NCBI GenBank assembly: GCA_029552545.1
Contig: JAKPDO010000020.1
Location: 1-50,947, forward strand
Length of the DNA: 50,947 nt
Direction of reading: 5' to 3'
DNA from: Planctomycetota bacterium
Lineage (GTDB): Bacteria; Planctomycetota; Phycisphaerae; Sedimentisphaerales; Anaerohalosphaeraceae
Position numbers and translations under genes: made by a program. Under the pieces are notes generated by a model. The model was not told where the DNA came from and made no database searches. It saw only the letters and a program-made list of their open reading frames with translations. Shown here piece by piece: positions 7,616-15,723 of the stretch (positions are counted from its first letter, which is position 1; the number at the start of each line of letters is the position of its first letter).

Positions 7616-9979
7616 TTACAGGACACAGACGGGGTCGATGTCGATTTGGATTTGGACGGCCGGGCGGACGGGGGCAGCGGCGCGGAAACGCGCAAACAAA
7701 TGCTGAATCGTCTGCGGCTGCCGGGCCTGGACAATCAGGTGCATTCGGTGCTGTCCGCCGATGCGGCTGATGGGCGCCTCCATCGGCCCGCGAAGGAGAA
7801 TCGGCAGCTTCTCGCGCTCGATAATCTGCTCCAGCCGTGCATTGACCGCTTTGGCGGCGGCGGTGAGCCGTTCATAGCGGCCGTCGCGCATCAGCACCAT
7901 CGCCATCCGCCAGACCGGCGGCAGATGACAGGCCCGCCGATGCTTCATTTCCTCCTGCACGAACCCCTCCCAGTCGTATCGGCAGGCAAAGTCGATGGCG
8001 GGCTGGCCGGGCAGAAAGGTCTGGATGAGCACGCGTCCGCCTTTTTCGCTGCGTCCGGCGCGGCCGGCTGCCTGACAAATCAATTGAAACGTCCGCTCGT
8101 TGGCGCGAAAATCCGGCAGCAACAGGGCGGTATCGGCACTGACAATCCCCACCAGCGTCACGTTGGGAAAATGCAGACCCTTGGCGAGCATTTGCGTGCC
8201 GACCAGAATATCAATGCGCCCGGCGGCGAAATCCTCCAGCAGGCCGTAATAATCCCTGCCCGCCATGGCATCGCTGTCGATGCGGCGCAGGCGCGCCTGC
8301 GGCAGTTTGTGCTGCACCTCTTCCTCCAGCCGCTGGGCCCCCAGCCCGATCATCGTCATCGCCTGCCCGCAAAGCGGACAGGCCTTCGGCACGAGCGTCT
8401 TGGCCAGACAATAATGGCAAATCGCATAGCCGCCCGTCATATGAGGGCCTAAAACAGTTTCTGCCGTCCCTTCCCGATGCGGCCGTTTGTGATAGGTGAG
8501 CGTCACATCACAGTTGCGGCAGTGCAGCGTATGGCGGCAGGAGGGACAGTAAATGAAATGGCTGTAGCCGCGGCGATTGAGCAGCAGAATCGCCTGCTCG
8601 CCGCGCTGAAGCACTTCATGCAGGGCTTCTTCCAGCGCCGGGCTGAGCAGCTGCGGCTGGCGGACCGCTCGGCCCTCGAAGGCCGTGAGCATATTGATAA
8701 CGTCCATCTTCGGCATCGGCAGATTGCGCACGCGCCGAGCCATCACAATCCGCGTATAGCTGGAGCGCGTCTGACAGTTGTGCAGCGTCTCCAGCGACGG
8801 CGTTGCCGAGCCCAGCAGACACACGGCGCCGGCCAGCTGCGCCCGCTTAATCGCCGCATCGCGCCCGTGATAGCGCGGCACCATATCCTGCTTGTAGCTC
8901 GCTTCGTGTTCTTCATCAACCACAATCAGTCCCAGCCGCTGCAGAGGGGCAAAGACCGCCGAGCGGGCCCCGATGACCACATCCGCCTGCCCGCGGCGAA
9001 TCGCCTGCCACTGCGCATTCCGCTGCGGCCCCGACAGGCCCGAATGCATCACCGCCAGCCGCTGAAACCGCGCCCCGAACCGCTGGACCGTCTGGGCCGT
9101 CAGGGCAATCTCCGGCAGCATCACTATCGCCTGCCGACCCAATGAGACGGCCTTCTCAATAGCCCGGATATAGACCTCCGTCTTGCCGCTGTCGGTTACG
9201 CCGTGCAGGAGCGTTACGGCGAACTGCCCCGCCTGCAACTGCTGCTCCAGATGAGTCAGCGCCCGCTGCTGGTCTTCCGTGAGCACGATGGCCTCCGCCT
9301 GCTCCCGCAGTCCCTCCGGCACTATCGGCAGCGGACGCACGCCGTATCGAACCGCACAGGCCGCCGCACCGCTGCGCAGCAGTTTCTTCAGCGGTCCCTC
9401 CGTGCAGCCCGCCCGCTCCAACAGCGTGGTTTTCTCGATCGCCGTCTCTTCGCTGACGGCCCCTGCCCCCTGCAAAATCCGGACGAGGGCCCGCTGCGGC
9501 CCGCTGCCAAGTTTTGAGTCGGCCGGCTGCTCGCCCGTCAGATACACCCGCACCTCCTTGCGGACGCCTGCTTCTTTTTTGACTGCCGCCGGCACCATCG
9601 CCGCCAGCACCTGCCCCAGCGGACAGACGTAGTAGGCACTCATCCACCTGGCCAGCTCCATCAGCTGCTCATCCAGCAGCGGTTCTTCATCGAGAATCTC
9701 CCGAACCGTTTTCAGGTCAAAGCCCCGCGCCTTCTGCCATTCGGAATCGGCTCCGGCATCGGCGGGCTCGACCTCCACGACAAACGCTTCCAGGAGTCGA
9801 TTGGTACGTCCGAAGGGCACGCGCACCCGCTGGCCCGGCCGCACAGGGCCCAGCCCGCTGGGCAGCAGATAGTCAAACAGCGCATCGGCGCCGGTATTGA
9901 AGGCCGCGCGAATGACCCGGCCGTCCGCCGGCTTCGTCGGTTCACTGCCGAACAAACTGTCGATGGTTCTGCGTCCCAT
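7616..9979 (-). CDS. priA: primosomal protein N' (replication restart helicase PriA)
   Basis: The 787-residue protein has the PriA order: an N-terminal DNA-binding domain (VRVPFGRTNRLLEAFVVEVE near 53-72), a helicase core with Walker A GVTDSGKT (260-267) and DEEH (355-358), ATPSLET, then a zinc-binding insert of paired CxxC motifs (YCPSC, CRNC, CHYC, CPLCG), and helicase motifs GTQMLAKG and QAAGRAGR. PriA is a 3'-5' helicase that reloads the replisome at stalled forks in the cytosol. The start at 9979 has no strong ribosome site, but no better in-frame start is seen. It is convergent with the tracrRNA and divergent from the permease at 10080. Length and motifs look complete. Confidence 0.96.
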   Translation of the reverse strand: MGRRTIDSLFGSEPTKPADGRVIRAAFNTGADALFDYLLPSGLGPVRPGQRVRVPFGRTNRLLEAFVVEVEPADAGADSEWQKARGFDLKTVREILDEEPLLDEQLMELARWMSAYYVCPLGQVLAAMVPAAVKKEAGVRKEVRVYLTGEQPADSKLGSGPQRALVRILQGAGAVSEETAIEKTTLLERAGCTEGPLKKLLRSGAAACAVRYGVRPLPIVPEGLREQAEAIVLTEDQQRALTHLEQQLQAGQFAVTLLHGVTDSGKTEVYIRAIEKAVSLGRQAIVMLPEIALTAQTVQRFGARFQRLAVMHSGLSGPQRNAQWQAIRRGQADVVIGARSAVFAPLQRLGLIVVDEEHEASYKQDMVPRYHGRDAAIKRAQLAGAVCLLGSATPSLETLHNCQTRSSYTRIVMARRVRNLPMPKMDVINMLTAFEGRAVRQPQLLSPALEEALHEVLQRGEQAILLLNRRGYSHFIYCPSCRHTLHCRNCDVTLTYHKRPHREGTAETVLGPHMTGGYAICHYCLAKTLVPKACPLCGQAMTMIGLGAQRLEEEVQHKLPQARLRRIDSDAMAGRDYYGLLEDFAAGRIDILVGTQMLAKGLHFPNVTLVGIVSADTALLLPDFRANERTFQLICQAAGRAGRSEKGGRVLIQTFLPGQPAIDFACRYDWEGFVQEEMKHRRACHLPPVWRMAMVLMRDGRYERLTAAAKAVNARLEQIIEREKLPILLRGPMEAPISRIGGQHRMHLIVQARQPQTIQHLFARFRAAAPVRPAVQIQIDIDPVCVL

Positions 9980-10079
9980 ACCCGTTAATGTAGCATCAAA
10001 ACCCCGAAAAAGATAGAGTCCCCCTGCCTTTGTGTTTATACTGCTTTCCTTCAGAACAAGAACTGTCAGGAAAACAAGA

Positions 10080-10817
10080 ATGGAACTGAATATTACACCG
10101 GCAGGTTGGGGGATTTTGGCTCTTTGCGGGGTGCTGGTCGGGCTGTCGAAGACGGCGCTTCCGGGCGCGGGGATTCTGGCGGTGCCGCTGGCGGCGATGG
10201 CGGTGCCCGCGCGGGCTTCGGTCGGCCTGCTGCTGCCGCTGCTGATTTTTGCCGATTTGTTTGCGGCGGCGTATTACCGCCGACAGGCCCAGTGGTCTTG
10301 TCTGCTGCGGCTGCTGCCGGCGGCGCTGCTGGGCATTGTAGCGGGTTTTGTCCTGATGCAGCATCTGGATGACCGCCGGCTGGCGCCGCTGATTGGAGTT
10401 GTGGTTCTCGCGATGCTGACGCTGAAGACCCGCGGCCTTTCTTCCGACGGGGGCAACCCCCCGTCCGGCCGTCTGTTTGCGTATGCAATGGGATTTGCTG
10501 CGGGGGTGACGACGCTTCTGGCCAATGCGGCGGGCCCTGTGATGACGCTGTACCTGCTTTCGATGAAACTGGACAAGGACAAGTTTGTCGGCACTTCCGC
10601 CTGGTTCTTTTTTGTGGTCAACTGGCTCAAAGTGCCGTTTCTGTGGCATCTGGGACTGATTACGCCGCAATCCCTGCCGGCGGATGTGTATGTCTTTCCC
10701 GCCGTTGCACTCGGAGCGGTTGGGGGCATTGCCCTGCTGCGGCATATTCCGCAACGGCTGTTTGAAGTCCTTACGGTAGTGCTGGCCGCCGCCGCGGCTG
10801 TGAAGCTGCTTTTCTGA
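10080..10817 (+). CDS. TauE/SafE-family membrane transporter
   Basis: The 245-residue, strongly hydrophobic protein has about eight membrane segments in two related halves. GLSKTALPGAGILAVPL near the N terminus and ANAAGPVMTLYLLSMKL in the second half are the repeated signatures of the TauE/SafE (DUF81) family. Members move small anions such as sulfite or organosulfonates across the inner membrane. A sulfur link is tempting because cysC lies in the same window, but it is not adjacent. The ATG at 10080 has AGG about 9 bases upstream and starts directly before the first membrane helix, so it is preferred over a start at 10032. Substrate and direction are unknown. Confidence 0.85.
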   Translation: MELNITPAGWGILALCGVLVGLSKTALPGAGILAVPLAAMAVPARASVGLLLPLLIFADLFAAAYYRRQAQWSCLLRLLPAALLGIVAGFVLMQHLDDRRLAPLIGVVVLAMLTLKTRGLSSDGGNPPSGRLFAYAMGFAAGVTTLLANAAGPVMTLYLLSMKLDKDKFVGTSAWFFFVVNWLKVPFLWHLGLITPQSLPADVYVFPAVALGAVGGIALLRHIPQRLFEVLTVVLAAAAAVKLLF

Positions 10818-10865
10818 TTTGGAGGATGTGCAGAGCGGCTGACAAGCAGGAGGCGAAAGTCATCG

Positions 10866-10969
10866 GTTATCAGTTATCAGTTGTTGGTCAGGAAGAAAAA
10901 CGGCCGGTCGCTGGAGAGTTCGGCTGCTGGTGATTTTTTCTTCATTCTTAATTTTGCATTCTTCATTCG
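10866..10969. repeat. short low-complexity words in a 220-base gap
   Basis: The gap 10818-11040 has no gene. It holds GTTATCA twice in tandem followed by GTTGTTG (10866-10886), and a TTCATTCTTA / TGCATTCTTCATTC stretch (10941-10969). Both look like decayed intergenic repeats. No clear terminator is seen for either converging gene. Confidence 0.5.
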
Positions 10970-11040
10970 TACCCCGCTGCCTTGCTTGTCTCAAAGTTTT
11001 GAAGGACAAGCGGCGGGAATAACAGAAAGCGGCGTTCGAT

Positions 11041-14000
11041 TTAGTTCTTCTCTATGAGGACAGTTACGGGTCCCAGAAGGCCGGACGGTTCAAGCCGCCA
11101 GTCGCGCCGGACGGCAATGTTGGTTTTGGTGCGGCGCTGGTCCGGCGGCAGGTCCCGGTCGCCGATGAGCCGATTGCGCCAGGAGTTGACCACTTCCACT
11201 TCAAGCAGATTGACGCCGTTTTTCAGGACGGAGGAGATGTCCGCTTGAAACGGCGGCGTCCAGAGAATCCCAAGGTCTTTGCCGTTGAGCGTCACTTTGG
11301 CGATGCCGACATCTTCGACGCGTCCTAGGTCCAGCCGATATTCCCGACCGGCCTGAAGGGGCTTTTCGAGCTGGAAGCTTTTCTTATAGACCGCCGCCCC
11401 GGAATAGAAGCGCACGCCCTCCTGCTCGTGCTGACTCCAGTCGAGCAGTTCGGGAAAGACGATTTCCTCCGGGCCGCCCCATTGGGGGTCAAAGGAAACC
11501 AGCCAGGGGCCGGTGAGAGTCTGGACAGTCAAATACTCCTTATAATTGGCTGCAGGAGTCGGCTGCGCATTTGCGGACGGCTGAAACACAACAAAGACTG
11601 AGCCGTACGGGCCGAAGTGCAGCGGCACCTCGATGCGTCCGTCCGTCTGCCGGAAGGCGGCGGGGCGTATCTGTCCGCTGACGGGGTCCCACAGCTGCGG
11701 GATTTTGCCGCTGATGCGGAAACGACAGTCAGCCGTCACAACAGCTTCCGTCTGGTTGGAGACAAAATACACATCTGCATCCTCGCGGGTGCAGTGAATG
11801 CAGTCCAGCTGCACATCGGGGTCGGCACTGGAGAATTCGAAGTCGGGACGAATGCGGTCTTCGAGCAGGACCTGGCGTGCGGTCTTGCCCCAGATGAGCC
11901 GGCCGCTTCCGATGGTGCGCTGACCGGCGGGCGGTGTTACTTCGCCCCACAGCTGGTCGGTCAGCTGCTCAAAACGCTGTCGGGCGGGCAGTCCGCCGAC
12001 CAGAGAAACCATCCGTTCCGGGCGGACACAAAGGACCGTCGCCCCCTGACGAAGCAGTTCATTGACCTTTTCGAGGGCCTGAAGCGAAAGGACTTTGTGA
12101 TCGGGCATCACCAGCAGATGATAGGAGATTCCGCCGGGGACGACGATTTTGCCGGAGCGGACTTTCAGTTTGGCCAGAATGACTTCATCTGTGATGTCAT
12201 AGTCGAATCCAGGCAGCACTTTGGCCGGGTCGTCTTCCTTGAGCCGGGCGATGTTGGGCACATGATCGCCGTAATAATACAGCACATCCGCGACAAATCT
12301 GCCTTTGCGGAGCATATATTGGCAGCGGTTGATGTACTGGATAAAGGGGATGGAATGATGCCACCAGGTCACCTGCGGGTTGACGTGGGTGCCCGCAAAA
12401 TACTCCTGTCCGGGAATGCCCATCTCTTTGGGCGAGCAGGTGAAAGTATGGAAGAAAATCTGATTCAGTCCGGCGCAGAACTCGTGATCCATGGCGGGCT
12501 TCATCGTCTTCCAGAGCACATCATTCCAGTGACGTCCGATGGTGGTAAAGGACTCGGCGGCGACGATTTCTTTGCCGTAAATGTGCGCGGCGGCGGCCGC
12601 CTGCTTGACGAAGAAGCGCACTTCCGGCGTGGGACGATGCGGCGAGGGCGACCAGAATTCGGACATGACGATATCGCTTTTGCCGTAGTTTTTGATGCCG
12701 TCAATCGGGCCGGCGTGCGGGCCGGCGGACTCGGGCTGAATCTGGAGGTTGTGCTTGTGGGCTAATTCCGCAAAAACGGCATAGTGATTGTCGGCTACAC
12801 AGTCGGCCAGCGTCTTGCGGAAGTCGGCCAGGAAGGCGTTGGACACGTCGCGGCTTTCGATAATCTTGCCGGCGATGACGGGCAGATACGGAATCGGGTC
12901 GTAGCCGCGGTATTTTTTGAAGTCTTCGGCAAAGCGGTCCGACCAGTTCATTCCGCCGCATTCCCAGCTGTCGGTTTCCAGCTGTTTCAGGACGGTGCCT
13001 TTGAGGGGGCCGGCGGCTTCCAATAACGGCTCCACTACCTCGTTCCAGTAACGTTCAAAGGCGCTGCGGCTGAGATAATCAATCACCATGCCCTGCCAGC
13101 CGCCGCTGGAGGTGGAGACACGGGCATCAGTAGGGGTATAGCCGAAGCGCAGCACTGTCCAGGTGCCGGCGGGGACCGTCCAGGTGAGTGTGCCGTCGTC
13201 CGCCAGGCGGTCTGTCAGATTGAGGATGTCCTGCAAAGAAGCATCTTCTTCGCCTTCTACGGAAGGAATATCATCCAGCAGGAACCGGCAGTCCGGAGCG
13301 GACATCCCCAGTTCATCATGCAGGATTTTCAGCTGCAGATTCTGAATGCCCGGGCGGGAAACGGTCCCGGCGATGGGTTTTTTGTTTTCATCGAGCCAAT
13401 ACAGCTCGGCCACCTGCACATTGCGGGGCCGGTCGGGATGCCGCAGGTCATAGGCCTCTTCAAAAAGGATGCGAAAGACAGTGCCGGTCTGTTTTTCCAT
13501 TTCGATTGTTTTTGATTTGCCGTCTTCGATGGAAACAGCGGGCAGCGGGGGATTGTCGTTGACCTGGATGCGGACGGTTTTGGGGCCGTAGCCGGGTCGG
13601 CCCAGCACCTGCAGTCCGCAGACGACAACCGGTTTGTCGAAGGCAAACTGAAGCCACTGGGGTTTTTCCGCGGAAGGCCCCTGCCCGGGTTCGGTGCCGC
13701 CGCTGACCCAGAAAGTATCCGGATTGCCGTCGAAGACAAGGGCGGCGGGATAATCCTGCTGAGCGGAGCTGCTTTGGACCGTCCAATGAATATCGGAGGG
13801 TTTGTGCAGCTTCAAAGGAAAAGCCAGCACGCAAATGTCCCGATACCAATTCCGATTTTCGGGAGTCGGAAGTTTCTGTTTGTACTGCTGCGGGCCTTCA
13901 ATCTGCACTTCGGACCAAGTCAATTGTTTGGCGGCAAAATCGGCCGTCACGATAGGCCCGCCGAGATTCCAGCCGCTCTGGATGGACAGCCCCAGTTCCA

Positions 14001-14325
14001 GTCCGAGCCGCTGGGCCTCTCGGAGGGCGTGCTGATAAAGTTTTATCCATTCAGAACTTGCAAAAAGCGGTCCGGCCGGGACTTGGGCATTGCCCCGCTG
14101 GTCAGCGCCTCCGGCGTCGAAAATCATCGCCCCGCTGAAGCCCTTGGCTTTCATCTCTTCCAGGTCGCGGGTGATGGCCTCGGCGGTGACGTTGCTGTTC
14201 AGCCACCACCACCAGCACCGCACCCCCGCCCAGACGGGGGGATTTTGAAACTCCTGCTCCGATAACACCGCGGGGGCCGAACAAACAACGCTCAAGAACA
14301 TCAGGCACAAACCGAACTGCCGCAT
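11041..14325 (-). CDS. secreted glycoside hydrolase, GH106-like (putative alpha-L-rhamnosidase)
   Basis: The 1094-residue protein has a signal peptide (about 1-22, ending SAPAVLS). The mature start VWAGVRCWWWWLNSNVT, followed by ITRDLEEMKAKGFSGAMIFD, is the pattern of the GH106 (alpha-L-rhamnosidase) family, whose catalytic part is a TIM barrel. A discoidin-like segment lies near 190-290 (FDGNPDTFWVSGG, WLQFAF). The last ~130 residues (LDLGRVEDVGIAKVTLNGKD, EVEVVNSWRNRLIGDR) form a galactose-binding-like beta-sandwich usual at the C terminus of this family. It would act outside the cytosol on rhamnose-containing polysaccharide such as pectin or algal or bacterial glycans. Exact linkage specificity cannot be read. 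It is a single-gene unit and convergent with the permease. Confidence 0.82.
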   Translation of the reverse strand: MRQFGLCLMFLSVVCSAPAVLSEQEFQNPPVWAGVRCWWWWLNSNVTAEAITRDLEEMKAKGFSGAMIFDAGGADQRGNAQVPAGPLFASSEWIKLYQHALREAQRLGLELGLSIQSGWNLGGPIVTADFAAKQLTWSEVQIEGPQQYKQKLPTPENRNWYRDICVLAFPLKLHKPSDIHWTVQSSSAQQDYPAALVFDGNPDTFWVSGGTEPGQGPSAEKPQWLQFAFDKPVVVCGLQVLGRPGYGPKTVRIQVNDNPPLPAVSIEDGKSKTIEMEKQTGTVFRILFEEAYDLRHPDRPRNVQVAELYWLDENKKPIAGTVSRPGIQNLQLKILHDELGMSAPDCRFLLDDIPSVEGEEDASLQDILNLTDRLADDGTLTWTVPAGTWTVLRFGYTPTDARVSTSSGGWQGMVIDYLSRSAFERYWNEVVEPLLEAAGPLKGTVLKQLETDSWECGGMNWSDRFAEDFKKYRGYDPIPYLPVIAGKIIESRDVSNAFLADFRKTLADCVADNHYAVFAELAHKHNLQIQPESAGPHAGPIDGIKNYGKSDIVMSEFWSPSPHRPTPEVRFFVKQAAAAAHIYGKEIVAAESFTTIGRHWNDVLWKTMKPAMDHEFCAGLNQIFFHTFTCSPKEMGIPGQEYFAGTHVNPQVTWWHHSIPFIQYINRCQYMLRKGRFVADVLYYYGDHVPNIARLKEDDPAKVLPGFDYDITDEVILAKLKVRSGKIVVPGGISYHLLVMPDHKVLSLQALEKVNELLRQGATVLCVRPERMVSLVGGLPARQRFEQLTDQLWGEVTPPAGQRTIGSGRLIWGKTARQVLLEDRIRPDFEFSSADPDVQLDCIHCTREDADVYFVSNQTEAVVTADCRFRISGKIPQLWDPVSGQIRPAAFRQTDGRIEVPLHFGPYGSVFVVFQPSANAQPTPAANYKEYLTVQTLTGPWLVSFDPQWGGPEEIVFPELLDWSQHEQEGVRFYSGAAVYKKSFQLEKPLQAGREYRLDLGRVEDVGIAKVTLNGKDLGILWTPPFQADISSVLKNGVNLLEVEVVNSWRNRLIGDRDLPPDQRRTKTNIAVRRDWRLEPSGLLGPVTVLIEKN

Positions 14326-14531
14326 TCGCTATTCCTTTCCTTGTGTGACCGGTACGATATATCACACGAAAAGCGTTCTATCCAGCAGTATTTGGAATAA
14401 GCAAGTTTCCCCATTTTAACAGCAAATCCCAATACGCCTGAATGCTTTGCGGCTTGACATCGCCTGATAATTCCGATAGAGTAATGTGAGAATTGAGCAA
14501 ACAGGCCGGAAAACCATTAAAGGATGATGCG
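14326..14531 (+). promoter_or_regulatory. intergenic region with promoter of the cytidylate-kinase-like gene
   Basis: TTGACA (14454-14459), 17 bases, TAGAGT (14477-14482), with a start near 14489. The left part holds the upstream region of the leftward GH106 gene. Confidence 0.6.
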
Positions 14532-15410
14532 ATGAGCAAGCCGACCCTATCTGCCTATCTTCGTGACCATTTAGAGAATGTGAATCGAAAACAGGAACCC
14601 GGCCCATTTTTGACCATTTCGAGGCAATTCGGCTGCGACGGATTTGAACTGGGGCAGTACCTTCTGGAGAAACTCAACCAGCGGGATGAATTGGGGCGCT
14701 GGAAACTCTATTATAAAGAGCTGCTCAAACAGCTGGCGGAGGATACCGGTCTGACGGAGGATGTGATTGAACGGGAGCGTCGGGCTAAACCCAGTCTTTT
14801 CAAGGATTTCCTGCGAGGGTTGCGAAAAGGAAATGTTCCGGACGGGCACGAAATCCGCAACAAAATTATGCTGATGGTGCGCACCATTGCCTATGAAGGG
14901 TATGCGATTATTATCGGACAGGGCAGTGCATCGGCGACCTATGACATCGATAACGGATTAAGCATTCGGGTTGAGGCGCCGAGAGATTGGAGAATTGCGA
15001 GGGTAAGCATCCGCGAGAAAATAGATAAAACAGCGGCGGCTGTTAAAATAGATGAAATAGATAAAGAGCGGGAGTTTATGCGGCGTCTTTATGAAGAAAA
15101 GAATCCGCGTGAGCCGGCGTTCGCTATTACCTTAGACAATTCGATTTTCAAAAAAGAGCAGATGGCGGATTTGATTCTTCTGGCAATGGAACAAAAGGGC
15201 TCATTGGGCCTGCCAAAAAGTAATCCCCGAAGAAAACTCCCGTTTTTTCTCCAAAAACCGAAAGTTTTCCCTTGTCCTGTTTGGGGGGCTTGCTATGATA
15301 AGTCCCTGAAAAAAAGAACGCAGAGGAATTTTGAAACCGCCGAAAGCAGGACGATTCTATGGAACTGGTTCAACGAATCAAAGATGCAGAACAGCAGGCC
15401 CGGCAAATGA
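14532..15410 (+). CDS. cytidylate kinase-like protein with odd C-terminal run-on
   Basis: The 292-residue frame resembles the cytidylate-kinase-like family (Cytidylate_kin2): FLTISRQFGCDGFELGQYLL near 28-47 is its phosphate-binding start, and VRTIAYEGYAIIIGQGSASA and VEAPRDWRIARVSIREK follow. The ligand is unknown; such proteins are thought to be nucleotide kinases. The ATG at 14532 has AAAGGA 8 bases upstream and is chosen over a TTG at 14493. Family-like sequence ends near residue 230 (LILLAMEQKGSLGLPKS). The remaining ~60 residues look like translated intergenic DNA, contain the V-ATPase promoter, and overlap the next gene by 52 bases. The natural stop may have been lost, by mutation or by a base error near 15225. 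Confidence 0.7.
   Translation: MSKPTLSAYLRDHLENVNRKQEPGPFLTISRQFGCDGFELGQYLLEKLNQRDELGRWKLYYKELLKQLAEDTGLTEDVIERERRAKPSLFKDFLRGLRKGNVPDGHEIRNKIMLMVRTIAYEGYAIIIGQGSASATYDIDNGLSIRVEAPRDWRIARVSIREKIDKTAAAVKIDEIDKEREFMRRLYEEKNPREPAFAITLDNSIFKKEQMADLILLAMEQKGSLGLPKSNPRRKLPFFLQKPKVFPCPVWGACYDKSLKKRTQRNFETAESRTILWNWFNESKMQNSRPGK
15272..15299 (+). promoter_or_regulatory. V-ATPase operon promoter
   Basis: TTGTCC (15272-15277), 16 bases, TATGAT (15294-15299) with an extended -10 TGC before it. The start near 15306 lies inside the run-on tail of the upstream frame and 53 bases before the first V-ATPase gene. Confidence 0.6.
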
Positions 15411-15664
15411 TCGAACAAGCCAAGAAAGAGGCCGCTGAACTGCTCGAAAAGGCCGCCGTCGAAGAAGACCAGATGCGCCGTCGGGCACAGCAGCAGCGAA
15501 AAGAACGCATGGCAGCGGCCCTTGCCGAGGCCGAACAGAGCGGCCGGGCCCAGGTCGAATCGCTTCTGAAGGAGGGACAAAAGCAGATCGATGCTCTTCG
15601 GCAGAAAGCCGCAGGGCGAATGGAAGAATGCATCCGCGTCATTTTGTCCCATTTGCCCCAATGA
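15359..15664 (+). CDS. V-type ATPase subunit H/G (peripheral stalk)
   Basis: The 101-residue protein is almost wholly coiled coil and rich in E, A, Q, K and R (IKDAEQQARQMIEQAKKEAA). This is the look of the AhaH/NtpF (subunit G/H) stalk protein, which pairs with subunit E to hold the catalytic head against the membrane rotor. Sequence alone is weak for such coils; position as the first gene of a complete V-ATPase operon makes the call. AGGA lies about 10 bases before the ATG. Confidence 0.8.
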   Translation: MELVQRIKDAEQQARQMIEQAKKEAAELLEKAAVEEDQMRRRAQQQRKERMAAALAEAEQSGRAQVESLLKEGQKQIDALRQKAAGRMEECIRVILSHLPQ

Positions 15665-15723
15665 TGCTCCGTCAGGAATCAATGCAGACCTAATTTTTTT
15701 ACATAGATAGAAGGAACAAACAA

